The notes beneath the pieces are model-generated. The model saw nothing but the letters and a program-made list of their open reading frames with translations, was not told the DNA's origin and made no database searches. This document shows positions 13,149 to 24,756 of a stretch of 64,000 nt of DNA, piece by piece. Location of the stretch: contig NC_052506.1 of assembly GCF_014356525.2 (NCBI RefSeq), forward strand, positions 24,315,872 through 24,379,871. The letters are read 5' to 3'. Position 1 is the stretch's first letter. Each line of letters opens with the position of its first letter. The stretch is from Nilaparvata lugens. Its lineage: Eukaryota; Arthropoda; Insecta; Hemiptera; Delphacidae. Made by a program: the position numbers and the translations under genes.

Positions 13149-13545
13149 TAGTTATTTTTTATCAAATATCTGTTTCTTTTTGGAAATTCTTACATGTCAC
13201 CTAGCTTTTATTTTGGTTTCAACTCTTTCAATTCGAATCGTCTATTAAAAGCAGAGTTTAGTGACTCTAGAATGTGTTTACGATGTTTTTTAGTTACATC
13301 TTTGGGTCGCATTCCAATGGAACTGTGTACTGTATTGTTATAATCATCTACAATATTTTGCAATTTATTAACTCAGTTTTTACTCCCACGTTCAGTTGAA
13401 GATCGATATATTTTTCATTCGATTGTATGATTAAATCTCTCAGTGATACTTGCTTTCTTGTCAGTAAAAACAGAATAATATTTGATATTATATTTGTCCA
13501 ACAAATCTTTCAAACGATTATTGGAATACTCCAGTAGATACATAA
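13149..13545 (-). pseudogene. Polinton-type integrase fragment (second copy)
   Basis: On the minus strand this reads as the core-to-C-terminal part of a retroviral-type integrase. It matches the C-terminal integrase fragment at 18300-18530 closely, and the match ends where the two diverge at about 18533. It extends further upstream than that copy and covers the DDE-core section containing SITERFNHTIE, the probable catalytic Glu region. In-frame stops replace a Trp (near 13373) and another codon (near 13418), so it is dead. It is bounded by a minisatellite on one side and a C-rich tract on the other. It is either a piece of a second Polinton or a segmental duplicate of the element beginning at 14.9 kb. 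Confidence 0.7.
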
Positions 13546-13559
13546 TGCAGATTTTGCGA

Positions 13560-13719
13560 GACTTTTTTACGACTTTTCTCCCCTTCTCCCCTCCCCCGCA
13601 CCCATCCTACCTTCCCCCCACCTCCCCCGCTCCTGCCGCCCCTCTCCTGACCCCTCCACCGCCCCCTTAGAAGGAGAAGAGGCTCTCTCTCTCTAGAAGA
13701 AGCAGAAGAAGAAGAAGAA

Positions 13720-13751
<32 letters not shown>

Positions 13752-13810
13752 AGGAGAAGAAGAAGAAGAAGAGGAAGAAGAAGGAGGAGAAGAAGGAGGA
13801 GAAGATGATA
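13560..13810. repeat. C-rich tract and (GAA)n microsatellite
   Basis: A strongly pyrimidine/cytosine-rich block at 13571-13668 is followed by a short CT run and then a long imperfect GAA/GGA trinucleotide array at about 13694-13806. The strand asymmetry is strong. No gene is supported. Confidence 0.85.
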
Positions 13811-13845
13811 ACGATGATACCCTCTCTCTTTCTCTCTCTTGTCAT

Positions 13846-14150
13846 GCTCCTGTTAATATAGTCATGCCTAATTACATTCAGTCATGCTCAATTACATTTA
13901 GTCATGATCTATTTGATGATTAATAGCAGAGAGAGAGATATGTGAGAGAGAGAGAGAGGCAATCTACTGACAGATTTAAGTGAAACGAACTTCTGCCAGA
14001 TTTAAGTGAAATGAATATCTTACTCTCAGATTTAACTGAAACATGTTCTTGACAACGATGTGAAGTACATGCAGAATTGTGGGTTGTACACACAACGAAC
14101 ACTGCCAGATTTAAGTGAAACAAACTTCTTACTGTCATAAATTCTAGATG
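13846..14150. repeat. Short tandem motifs (GTCATGC..AATTACATT; CAGATTTAAGTGAAA)
   Basis: GTCATG followed by an AATTACATT-type block recurs three times at 13846-13910. CAGATTTAAGTGAAACGAACTT-like motifs recur four times at about 13971-14130. A GA run at 13926-13958 lies between them. These are non-coding tandem repeats, possibly the degraded edge of the Polinton. Confidence 0.6.
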
Positions 14151-14527
14151 TACTTGACAACTAGGATGAGATTTTACCATTCTTTCAAGAATACATGTCC
14201 AGCAGTAACATTCAAATCCCATCTTTTCAAAACTCTTTATGTGTGTGTATTCAGCACAGTTGAATATTCTTTTGGAAGAATAATAGTGAATTCAAAGTTC
14301 TTTTCTGAATCTATATTGATATAAATTAAATCATTCCAACCAAATCTCACATTCTTAACATAGAACCAATCAAACTGAAAAACATTGGCATATCAAAGTT
14401 TGTCATTTCTTGTTGTAGTTTTCACTCATCTCACAGCACTATGTAGCAACGTTTATAGATAAGCTTACTGTGAGACAACCTTGGACGTTATCATTACGCA
14501 CCAATTCTGCTCTTGGCTGATGATTAA

Positions 14528-14770
14528 CATGTTTCAAAATTTCACTTCAGAGACCTTACAAGGACGAATTCGGTTCCGGTCTAATTCAATACTCGAGCAT
14601 TGTCACGTTTTTGCAATTTTACTTCACATAGCTTACAAGGACGAATGCGGTTCCGGTCTAATTCAATACTCGATCATTGGCACGTTTTTGCAATTTTACT
14701 TCACAGAGTTCACAAGGACGAATGCATATCTGCTCTAATTTATCTCAAATTCAAGCATTAACACGTTTCG
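14528..14770. repeat. 77-bp tandem repeat
   Basis: Two near-identical units begin at 14560 and 14637 (AAGGACGAAT.CGGTTCCGGT, then AATTCAATACTCGA, then CACGTTTTTGCAATTTTACT). A diverged partial unit begins at 14714, and a partial unit precedes 14560. No coding potential. It lies about 150 bp from the end of the first Polinton gene. Confidence 0.75.
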
Positions 14771-14913
14771 TGCATAATCTTGTTTCACCTTAGAAAAAAT
14801 GCATGTGAACACTCTCTCACGTTGAAATAGAATGTAGCTAGCTATTTCTCATGCAATTTCTCCCAAGCAATTTGCATACTGAAAATCGGTTAAAGATTGA
14901 TATGATTCTAAAT

Positions 14914-15934
14914 TTAGGGTTTTAGAACATCGGCGTAGATTGAGAGACCCATTTTATCAGTAATTAAATCACCTACTTGATCTTCTGTCAAATTATGTTG
15001 TTTTGCCTCAATCCAATCCATATGAAAGCTAACTTCAGCGTAATTCTGTACTATTTGGTAGGCTATTTGATGTATAAATAAAGTGAGATAATCGGTGAAT
15101 GCAGCTGAACATTGTAATCTTGTCACTTCATCATTCTCTGTATTTTTAATTGAATATGCTATTTCCTCACGAATTGATTTGACTGTAGCTTGTAATTCAT
15201 CTTTCTTAATAAATGCTTGCATTTCACTACTCAGATCATTTTTCAATACATAAGTTTCGCTAAACGTAGTTAGCAATGTATTCAAATCGTTTTTTGAAAC
15301 AAATTGTTCAATCCCCTCCATAAGATTTGTCTTTATCGTATTAGTCATTGCGGATAATCAATCTTCAAACTCTTGTTTTGTTATAACAATGTTATTCAAT
15401 GCCTGCACAGTTTTATCCAAATATTCCTTATCAACCGATAATGAGTTTCATTTACTATAGTAAAAAGTTCTGTGCTTGCTGTTTCAATCTGGTATTTAGA
15501 TAATTTCTATCTAATACTTGCAAATCTTCAATCTTGTCTGAGATAACTTTCAATTCCTCATCCAAATAATTCTTGTCAACTTTATTATCGTTGATCGTAT
15601 TCAAGTGCGATCTGAATATCTCTGTTGTTGATTTGAGATCATGGAGAGAATTCTCCAAATTGATAGATTTCTCTTTAAGTCCCCTATCGATATTGTCAGA
15701 TAACTGTTGTAATGTACTGAAGATGTGTTCCTTTTCGATCTTGTTCAATCCAATATTCTTAACTATATTAGATAATTGTGAATCTAAATACGAATGCAGA
15801 GATTCACTAACACCCTGTTGATCAATTGCCTGTATTATTCTCTCACTAAAACTGGTAAGATCTGGTTCATTCCATACAATGTCTTTCTTTGCAGCGACTC
15901 TCTCGCTTTTACCTCTGAATCTGTGCACGCTCAT
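14914..15934 (-). pseudogene. Coiled-coil protein of the Polinton, interrupted
   Basis: The gene starts at an ATG at 15934 (MSVHRFRG), 8 bp after the upstream gene ends. It is followed by heptad-rich helix: long runs of Leu/Ile/Asn/Lys and repeated short blocks such as K(N/K)DLNTLL, KNDLSSEM and KKDELQAT. The first open section ends near 15455 and the second runs 15348-14914, ending in SIYADVLKP. A frame break near 15455 and an in-frame TGA near 15358 separate them, so this copy encodes at most truncated products. Repeated coiled-coil blocks suggest a trimeric stalk or fibre-like structural protein, but that is inference. I recognise no named family. It belongs to the same minus-strand cluster as the ATPase. 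Confidence 0.55.
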
Positions 15935-15941
15935 TCTGCAA

Positions 15942-16904
15942 CTAAACAATAATTTTACCTTCACGCAATTCCTCTATAATTGATGCAATCTCAACATCAT
16001 GACCTGAGTGTCCAGCAAGTTTTGATGATTTTAATAAATGAAGTCTCTGAACCAATTGATCATAGTTGTTATAATATTGGTAAATTCTATTGCTAGAAGT
16101 ATTTTTTGCAAATTTCAATAACCCTGAACCTCTCTTACTTGTTTTTTTAACAGGAAACAACATTTGAATTAAGCGAGACTTTACTCCACTGTTACGTTTC
16201 ACATATCCTCGTCTATCCAAATGAACTTTTGTTATTGATAAAATCTTCTTGTATTTATTTAGATCTTTTTCATCAAAGAGATATGAATTCGGTCTTTGGG
16301 CAAATAACAGTTCTAATAGACCATGTGTAATTCGGAATTTTTCGTTATCAATATAAAAGAAGTAGTTATCAAAGCTAACAACCATCTCACCCATAAAATA
16401 TAATTTTCGGTCAGAATCATAGGAAATTCCATAAGGAATCGAGTTATCCAATTTTTCACTATGAAATGTATACAAATATTGTGCAAGCACTTGATTCTTT
16501 ATCTTCTTTATTTTGCTGCTTGTATCACTCTCAAGCCTAGTTGAATTAAATATACTTGATTCGTTCATGCTTAGATCTTTTTCAGCTGCTGATGGTGATG
16601 CAACTTCTATTGTTTCACTAATATCATCATCATGTTTTTCTCCTAGTTCCATACTTTCTTCGTCTTCTTCTTCTTGTTCCTCCTTTTTTGGTATAAAACT
16701 CTGATCAGATTGGTGAGAAGATTTAGTTCTCCCCATTTCAACTAGAGGTGTGATAATCGGTTTAAAAAGTTTTTCTCTGTAATCGTCAGATTGCTTTTCA
16801 AAATGTACAATGCTTCTATGTTTATCTCTAATAACTTTCCTCAATTTCTTAATCTTATCGATTAGAGCAACACTAGCGTTTTGTCTTCTACGAGACATCC
16901 TCAT
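15942..16904 (-). CDS. DUF8207-like Polinton protein
   Basis: About 320 aa from the ATG at 16904 (MRMSRRRQ); the frame is open six codons further upstream, but only with a non-ATG start. The N-terminus is basic and helical and contains EKLFKPIITPLVEM. A strongly acidic, disordered stretch with an EEEQEEEDEE-type run follows. The C-terminal globular part carries YGISYD...YFMGE...ITHGLLELLFAQ...FDEKDLNKYKKIL. From memory this layout matches the DUF8207 domain of arthropod Maverick-related proteins, where a TPGLWELL-type motif precedes a DLxxYKxIL helix. Function is unknown. It sits 21 bp downstream of the ATPase and just before the coiled-coil gene. The frame is intact. Confidence 0.65.
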   Translation of the reverse strand: MRMSRRRQNASVALIDKIKKLRKVIRDKHRSIVHFEKQSDDYREKLFKPIITPLVEMGRTKSSHQSDQSFIPKKEEQEEEDEESMELGEKHDDDISETIEVASPSAAEKDLSMNESSIFNSTRLESDTSSKIKKIKNQVLAQYLYTFHSEKLDNSIPYGISYDSDRKLYFMGEMVVSFDNYFFYIDNEKFRITHGLLELLFAQRPNSYLFDEKDLNKYKKILSITKVHLDRRGYVKRNSGVKSRLIQMLFPVKKTSKRGSGLLKFAKNTSSNRIYQYYNNYDQLVQRLHLLKSSKLAGHSGHDVEIASIIEELREGKIIV

Positions 16905-16925
16905 TCTTTCACTGCTACTCACTCT

Positions 16926-17609
16926 CTACTGAATGTCAATAAAGTTATCCAGACCCTGCCTATATTTTCCACTATTAGCTACACATTCAGTCATAATAGT
17001 AAGAAGACTATGCTTCTTAGAATTCCACACATTTGAACACAATTTACTGAAATCTCTGAAGCAAATATCTTCACCCACATAGTCTCTATGTATTAATTTG
17101 AGTGATAATTGATCAATTTTGAATATAACAATCATATTTGCATTATCTCTGGTGAAATGTTCTTGTGTTGCACCATAACTTTGAATTAAATATGCTGTAT
17201 CAATATTACGATGTCTACCCATAGTAAAATAATCTCTTATTTGAGGTGTGTGACTAAGTTGTAAATCGTCAAATATAACTAGAGAAAATTGTGGTATTTT
17301 ATTCGGGTGGGGAATTCTCTCGGGAATATCATTGACATGAAATTCAATACCTTTCATTTTTGAAAAGACTTTTCTTAAAAACAAGTACTTATCTTGATAT
17401 TGACTTTTAGTATTTAAATAAATATGTTTAAATCTCAATCCATTTTTGGAAAAAATCAAGTTGAACAATAAATTCGTTTTACTGCATGCAGATGGGCCTA
17501 CGATGAGAATTCTAGCGTTATGTGGTATCAATGTACCATTCTTACACCATACAGGCTTTTCCTCTTGTGCAATTGACTTATCGAAATTTACAATGACGAG
17601 TTTGTTCAT
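16926..17609 (-). CDS. A32-like packaging ATPase of Polinton
   Basis: 227-aa FtsK/HerA-type genome-packaging ATPase, the enzyme that would pump element DNA into a capsid. Walker A lies at residues 38-45 (GPSACSKT), Walker B at 108-117 (FSLVIFDDLQ, acidic pair D114-D115), followed by GRHRNIDTAYLIQSYG and RDNANMIVIFK, which are typical of Polinton and adintovirus ATPases. The start at 17609 is the only upstream ATG in frame, and the length is normal. The conserved Walker A glycine before Lys44 is Ser43, from an AGT codon one base away from a Gly codon, so ATP binding may be weakened. It lies between the integrase and the DUF8207-like gene on the same strand. The frame is otherwise intact. Confidence 0.9.
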   Translation of the reverse strand: MNKLVIVNFDKSIAQEEKPVWCKNGTLIPHNARILIVGPSACSKTNLLFNLIFSKNGLRFKHIYLNTKSQYQDKYLFLRKVFSKMKGIEFHVNDIPERIPHPNKIPQFSLVIFDDLQLSHTPQIRDYFTMGRHRNIDTAYLIQSYGATQEHFTRDNANMIVIFKIDQLSLKLIHRDYVGEDICFRDFSKLCSNVWNSKKHSLLTIMTECVANSGKYRQGLDNFIDIQ

Positions 17610-17838
17610 GTTGAGAAAGTGAGATATACAAACAGAACTGTTTCATGTGTCTGGTTCACTCGCTAATGAAGCGTTTCTAGGTGACACACATACATGTACT
17701 CACCCATTCAACATCTAGTCACCTTGTGCCACATGCTACTAGCACTTCTCTATGACAAAAATGAGAAATGAAAGAGTGAACATTCAATTCAAGTTGTTTT
17801 TATTTAAAAAACACACACAATGTAAAGAATATTACAAT

Positions 17839-18040
17839 AATTATCCACAACAGATGTGAATAGATAATTATATAATGTACATTATTTACATCATATGATC
17901 TTACTCTAATTATTTACAACAAATGTGGATAGATAATTATAATGTACATTATTTACATCATATATGATCTTACTCTAATTATTTACAACAAATGTGATTC
18001 GAGAAAATTATACCATGTTATCTTACTCTAATTATTATTT
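17839..18040. repeat. ~74-bp tandem repeat between ATPase and integrase
   Basis: Two full units and one partial unit of TTATTTACAACAAATGTG..., TAGATAATTAT, AATGTACATTATTTACATCATA and GATCTTACTCTAAT. AT-rich and non-coding. It occupies most of the 437-bp gap between the two Polinton genes; the rest (17610-17838) shows nothing I can name. Confidence 0.8.
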
Positions 18041-18046
18041 ACAATC

Positions 18047-18532
18047 TTAATCTAATAAGTTCTCTTGATTTATGAATGATGGTTGTGGAAATCCAATTGA
18101 TTTCACAAGCAACTTATCCTTATCTCGTCTCAATATTTTTTCTATCAAATAAACATTTCTTTCAGATTCATTCAAAAGTGTTTTTTTAATTTCTTCTTGA
18201 TAAAACCTACCCTGTATTATCTCACCACTAGATCTTCTAATGAGTAAGTGATAGGTCTTGTGGGATGTATGCTCACAATTCGGAAATATTCGGGTGACCA
18301 ATTCATTAGATATTTTTTATCAAATATCTGTTTCTTTTTAGAAATTCTCACAATATCACCTAGCTTATATTTTGGTTTCAACACTTTTAATTTGAATCGT
18401 CTATTAAATGCAGAGTTTAGTGATTCTAAAACACGTTTACGATGTTTTTTAGTTACATCTTTAGGTCGCATTCCAATGCTACTGTGTACTGTATTGTTAT
18501 AATCATCTACAATATTTTGTAAGTTATTAAAC
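18047..18532 (-). pseudogene. Polinton integrase, C-terminal half (severed)
   Basis: C-terminal part of the retroviral-type integrase whose N-terminal part is at 34120-34363. Visible parts are an N(T)VHSSIGMRPKDVTKKHR stretch, the SH3-like YKLGDIVRISKKK.IFDKKY segment, and a chromodomain-like tail (NVYLIEKILRRDKDKLLVKSIGFP). A frameshift near 18240 separates the SH3-like part from the chromo-like tail. The coding sequence breaks off at about 18532, where unrelated DNA and then a Gypsy LTR begin. Comparison with the second copy at 13149-13545 confirms that break. Roughly 80 codons of the catalytic core are missing between the two halves, so the integrase is inactive. Confidence 0.85.
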
Positions 18533-18795
18533 TAGGTTATAGACCAACGTCAACTGTGAACTACAGAGAAGAAGAAAAGAGAAGAACAGCTGTTTTGCAA
18601 TGATGACAAGATATATAGAATGGCCTGGTAATAGTTTGAACAGCCTGAGAACGAGTATAATACGTAGTGAATCATTAAAAGTGTGATGTAGCTGTGCGAG
18701 CCAGACTCGCACTGCGTCTGAGCGTAAATTCTGAACTGCGAGCTCTAGCCGTAGCAAGGCATTTCAGCCATTTTAAGATGTTCGAGACCGTCCGA
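18533..18795. other. Unassigned filler at the insertion junction
   Basis: 263 bp between the severed integrase and the first recognisable Gypsy LTR sequence. It matches neither the integrase copy at 13.3 kb nor the corresponding LTR sequence at 25.6 or 32.6 kb. It may be filler from a deletion/repair event that removed the left end of the LTR and part of the integrase. Confidence 0.5.
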
Positions 18796-20273
18796 AATGT
18801 GTTTAAGATAAGCTTGATAAATTAGCCACTAATAATCCAAATATATATATATATATTAAAATCTCTAGTACTTAGTAGATCTCTTTATATCGAATATATT
18901 TTTTATCTCAGGGTGCAAGATTCGGCACCTGACGGAATAGGTAGAGCCATTCATCTAGTGAATTAGAGCTATAACAAACTATCGCAAATTATATTGCAAA
19001 ATTGAAGAGCATATTAATGTATTTTAATAGCCTAGATTTTATACTTCTTTGATCTAATGGAATTTTCTGAAATGTATTGATCTATATTTTTCCTTCAATA
19101 AAATACCTTTAATACTAATTTTACTTGCGCAAGTATTCTCTTATTAATTTCTTAATTTATAATAAAAACCCTTTCGGCGAGCTAGCTTTGATTATTAGAT
19201 AGATTCGAAGCACTAGGGCGCCCATCACTAATTCAATATTTATCACTCACTGTCGAAAATCTTCTTGTAAGCCGCCGATGTCGATCCAACTCCATGTGGT
19301 CGGGAATATGGTAGCCGGAATCGTCTCTTCCAGGGGTTATAAATTTATTGAAATTGAAAATGACTTCTGCTTTACAATAGCATCACGAAGTCCTTTAAGA
19401 AATTTATAATTTAATTTACTTTAACTTTTACAAAATTATTAGCAAGGTACTACGCTCTAAAATATTTGGGGTCCTCTTATGGTGGCATTTGGCTGGCGAG
19501 TGCTGGTTCTCCTTTCTCATTTTTACAGATCCTATTTCCGACTTTCAAATTAGCATAAAATTTAAATATCTTAGTCCTCCGCCATTAGGTTCAAATAGAT
19601 CTTACAAAAAATGCCAAATATTGCTTAGATTGTGATTAATAATTTCTTTGCATTCGAGCCATATCGATAACATAGACTATACAAATTTTAACACAAATCC
19701 AGTACATTTATATAAATATATAGAAATATTTTTGAATTGGCCTACAGTTGCCGCCTATTAACTGCCGTTTTACTATTGGTGCATGCAAATTTTATTCGTA
19801 TTCATGCGCCTGGTACCTCTTATTTCCTGAATACATTAAATATTTTTATTTGGTTTTTTTATTTATGCTCTTTACATGCTAGCTAATATTCTATACATTA
19901 ATATTAACTCCATGCTACCTAATAATTAGCCACGTGATCAGATGTTTTTCACACATTGCCACCATCTGATTGCAATAAAGCTCTGCCAAGGGTTTTTGGT
20001 CAGATTCTACGTTTCTCGTTTGATCGATCTCTAGGTCACCGATCCGTGAATACATGTACATAACCTCAATCTTCAAATATTTTATATAATAATCTATTTA
20101 TGAGCAACAAAATTCCTTCAAATCCTTTTTAGGTTTTTGTACCATTTAGCCAGAACAAGCTGATGCTATCTAATCTTAGTGATTATCTATTGGCGATATT
20201 AGCCAGTTACTTTATTTTCAGACCTATTACTATTTCGGTTAGGGATTTTATCTACCCAATTCGATACTTTACA
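18796..20273 (-). repeat. Gypsy LTR A, truncated
   Basis: Homologous to the distal parts of LTRs B and C from about the AGCTTGATAAATTAGCCACT block onward. It lacks roughly the first 900 bp present in B (24757-25660). The right end is GATACTTTACA at 20273, followed by CGCGCCCC as at LTR B. Confidence 0.8.
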
Positions 20274-21282
20274 CGCGCCCCTGGGTTTGAATTCAAAATA
20301 TCTGAGAATCACAATGTTTTTAATGAAAACCCCCCTTCAATACATAGATTACACTATACTTTTATAAATTATACTCTCATACTTCTATCACAGTTCGCAG
20401 ACATATTTGCTGCATCTCCTTTATACTTTATCAAATACACTAACAAATTCTTCTCCTCAACACACATAAATATCATAAATATAAACTTCTAAACGCACTC
20501 CTCCTGACAACACTTAAACATAGTAATTTTTGGAATCGCCGCTCGTGCAGGGCTGCCAACCTAACTACACACATTTCATGATTCTCACAAATGATTCCTT
20601 TTAGACAATAATTTCGATTCACAAAACTTCTGGCTTATATCTTATAGTATTCTTAGGTCTTAATATAAATAATTTTCTATACATCAGGTACAATACTTTT
20701 CTTTTGCTAATGCTCTTTGGTTTTTTTGGTAGCTTGTATTCACTTTAGGTCTTTTCAGGTAACAACGTGGCATAACTAAAGGCAATAAAATATAAAACTA
20801 TAAATAAATGTACTAACATTGATAAATATAATAAATAACAATAATAAATAACAATAATAATAACAATTTGGGGTAACCATACTTTTTCATAATCTATGTT
20901 TGCAGGCATTACATATTTGATTCAGGTGGCCTTGCCCAGCTGGTCACTGGCTCCACAGAATTTGCTGTCGACTTTCATATTAACCTAACTGCTGCATTTT
21001 TTCTCTTTAAAGGTAATTTACAAATTTTAAATATACTATCCCCGCTTGTGTCCTTTTTAGTGGATGTAGCTAATTTAATTACACATTTAAAAATTATTCT
21101 TTTTCTTATTGCAGGCTTCTAACGCTGGAAGGAATTAAAACACTGGATTGTTGCATGCGGTCCTATGCCAAGATTAAATTATTAAGGAAGGTCAGTAATC
21201 GGTTTGATAATAAGTTTTTCCTTGATTTCTTATCATATTTATTTCAAATTCTGTGATATGGCTTAATATTGGCTACATTTTC

Positions 21283-21830
21283 CCACCAAACAATGTGCGT
21301 GTTCTCGCTCTCTTGTAACTGAACTGTGTTATGCTGCGATATGGCTACTATAGTGAATGGCCCTGAATAAATTAAAAGAATTTGCGAGTTACTTTCTCCA
21401 AAGCATTTGATAACCTGTGGCTCTTTACTAAAACTTCATCTCCAACGTTATATGAAAATAATTTGTATGCTCGGTCGTGGAATCTCTTTCTGCTATTTGC
21501 CTTCTGCTCTAGCTTTAACCTTACTAGATGATGGATATTAGGGTTCGTTAACTTATTCACTTCTGAGCTTGGAAAATCAATTAATTTTTCGATAAATGTA
21601 TTGTTCCTTTTACCGAATATGATTTCATAAGGCGTACGACCGGTGCTTTCATTTAGGCTATTATTATAGCATTCTTCTAAAAATGGTATATACCTAACCC
21701 ATTGTTGGTGTTTTTCATTACAGTATGTCCGCATAAAACGAGAGATCTCTGCCATACTCGCTCTAACCGGATTAGCGCGGGGCTGTAAAGAGATGTCCTC
21801 GACCATTTAAGATAGCCAGGTGCTTCCATT
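21283..21830 (-). pseudogene. Gypsy integrase C-terminal remnant, copy A
   Basis: Same segment as 28123-28715: TGRTPYEIIFGKRNN, a VGDEVLVKSHRL stretch, and the tail towards the stop. The frame is broken by single-base differences from copy B near 21380 and 21760-21820. The protein would be the last third of integrase without the first two catalytic acidic residues. It is downstream of gag copy A in the transcription direction. Confidence 0.75.
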
Positions 21831-24587
21831 TTATTTCTAATATTTTTTAATTCTTCCAATCTTATTAGCCAACGTCTGTTCTTTATTAGTCCATCTTCCA
21901 TTCCTTGTGCCCATGCACGAATCCGTAATGGGTTCTTGTAGTAGCTCCGTTTTATTATATTTCTTTGGCCTATTATTCGGTCACATCGTTGATCATCTTC
22001 CTTAAAACGAAGTGCCGCGGATGCATGACGTCGGTGGTCTGTTCTCCACCTGGTCCCGGTCCGGTACCTCCTCGGGCCTTTAAATCGTGCATGCGGCCGG
22101 TATGCGCGCGCGCGGTTCCTCCGTTCTTTCGCTTCTTTCTCCGGGCCTTATGATGCATGCCTCTTTTCTCCTGCATGTTGTCCTCCCAGTCCTGATGTCG
22201 GTCGAGTGTCCTCGGGCGCCTCCGTCTCCGGGCCTTGCGATGGTCGCTCCTCTTGTCCGGTAGTCCGTCCTCCCTGGTGTCATCCTCTTGGTCCTCTATC
22301 CTGGGTTCATTGGGGTGCCTTGGTGGGGTCGAATGATGCGCGGGTGCGGTGGCGGTCTCTTGATATGCGGGCTGTTCTTCCTGCGGTGATGGATCGTCGG
22401 CGGGGAATATAAGGCTCAAGAGGGGTTGATGTTTTCGGGTTGTTTTAATTACATGTTGAGCGGCGGTTTTTGGGTGTGATTTATCTTGTATTAACATCTG
22501 TTTTTCTAATATTTTCGGTAACCCGTTAACAAAGGTGTATATGAGGCTGTAGTATCTTTATTTTCTCTATCTATTTTTTCTGAGCTTGTGTGGGTTGTAT
22601 CGGGGTTATCATGTAGACATAATTGTTTAGATGTAGTCTTCTCTGCGTTTGGTGGTGGTTATCTTGTGTCTTTTGTTATTTGATCTGGACGCATGCTCTA
22701 ATGTGTAGTTTGTACTTATTTGATGAGGTGGCGGTTTGTAATTTCTGTTGTAATTGTTCTGTGTGTGATTATTATTTGAGTTTAATCGATCACGGCCATC
22801 ATAGTGATTCTTACGATTGCTCTGCTGGGCATAGTGGTTGGTTGTGCGATTTTGAAATTTTTCATTATTCCAGTTACCATTTTGCCTGTGCTCATAGCGG
22901 CGTTCAAATTGAGGGGCAGATCGGTAGCGATCATATGATACCGGTTCATATTTTGGCTGTTATACTGATTAAATTTTGAGTTATGTTGATTTTGTGCGTA
23001 TCTCTGGTCTGAACGGTGGTTTGATATTGCCATCACAGACTGTATGCCATATAAATGATTTATCAGCTGCTTGCAATCAGTAATGGGTTGTGTGGCGAGT
23101 GCCATTCTAACTTGATACGGTAGCTTCTTTAAAATAATACTTGCTAATGCCGTTCATTAATGGGCTCGCTCAATTGAGAATTTTTAAACTGTAGGGCAGT
23201 GACGAAAGTGGTACATGCACCGTCTAAGTTAGGGTTGAAATCGCATGATATAATGTCCGCTAGCACGTCCAACTGTTTACTTCTGCTCCAATACTGTTCC
23301 AGGAAGACAGCTACAAACTCATCCAATGATGTAAATTCATGGGCTCTACTCCGAAAGAACATCAGGGGTTCGCCAATCAATAAACTAGTCAAACGAAGAC
23401 GCCAAAAATTCCAAGAGGTAGGTGCAAGAGTTTGTACTAATTTTATCTGATCAATGAATGGTTGAGGTTGCAAATGGCGATCAGTATTATCAAATTTTCC
23501 CAGTCCTTGTAATATACTATGAACGTTGAGGTTGTCTGTTTGAATCCCTTGAGGTCGTTGTTGAATATGATTTTCTAATGCTGTTATTTTTTCCTGTGTT
23601 ATCTGCCATTGACTATTATGTGTAATTTTATTTGCGTTTATTTCTTGATTTAATTGAGTCAGAGTGGATTTTTGAATTAGTAGAGTTCCGTTTAAAGCTT
23701 TACAGGTTTCAGTATTTTGATTGATGCTACCTTGCAGTTGGTTCATTTTTGTGGACATATTAATCTGTTTATTTTGTATTTCTTTAATACTGTTAATATT
23801 TTTGTCAACTGTAGTTGTTAATGTTTGATTGGCAACGGTAATTTGTTTGTGGATTTCTTGGTGGCAATCGGCCTTATGTTATTGGTTATATCCTGAATGG
23901 GTGTAGTGATTTGTATGGTTAGGTTATCTATCCTTTCATTGAGTTCACATGTAACCGTATCCAACCTTTCCGATAATCCTGCCGTAACTTTATCCTGACT
24001 TTCTTTTTGTAGGGTTATCATTGCTTTTAATTCTTCCCTATGATTCTCTACTTTAGTTTCAATATTATCCAACCGTTGTTCTACTGATTTTATAGCGCCT
24101 GCGGTCTCTTTCATGCCCTGTTCCACTGTTTGTTTATTTTCCTCTTTTACTGTAGCAATCTCTTTTTTAATCTCCTGCATCATATTATCCATTGTTTTTT
24201 GTAACATATATTGAAAGTACTGCTAGTTTGTTCCATTATTACCTTTTGAAGCGGATCTAACTCTGTGGTTGAAAATATACTTTGTTTGCTCAGGTGTGAC
24301 TCGGCCTCCGGCGATGCGGGTTCTGCAGGCTGCTCCTCGCCCCCTTCAAAGTTGATCTCTGCTATCCGTTGATTCAATGGTGTGTCAGCGGCGTCGATTC
24401 GAGTGGATGATAGAGGTTGCAGACCTGGTGGATCGAAGACTATCGACCCGACGCTTCCTGGTTCCCTTTCTCGTGGCGTATTGGCATCTACCGTGGTGGG
24501 GTTTGATGTGCTTGGAGTCGACAAAGTGGGATCTGTGCAACCGCCGTACATATATGAAACTTCAGAGTTTGCGGGAGTGTGATTCAT
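21831..24587 (-). pseudogene. Gypsy gag copy A, frameshifted
   Basis: Homolog of the intact 943-codon gag at 28694-31525, starting at the same ATG context (24587). It is broken into several frames. The breaks coincide with missing single bases compared with copy B, for example near 24211, 23876, 23149 and 22652. It also lacks a roughly 39-bp block present in copy B at about 29250. Because most differences are one-base deletions, some of the damage could be consensus error in the assembly rather than biology. Confidence 0.8.
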
Positions 24588-24756
24588 TATGTCAAATATG
24601 ATAAATGCTAATTAAAAAGTGATAATGATAAGCGAAAATGCTTAAAAAAGAGACACAAACCGGACTTACAGTGAAACAGTGATGTGTAAAGTGTTTGGAT
24701 ACTCCTACGACAAGGTATTTATACTTAAGTTTTTTATAATGCTCTAGCGCCCCCAA

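Noticed and set aside
21965..22412. GC-rich plus-strand frames opposite gag (also 28874-29265)
   Set aside because: Shadows of the Arg-rich gag tail on the other strand.
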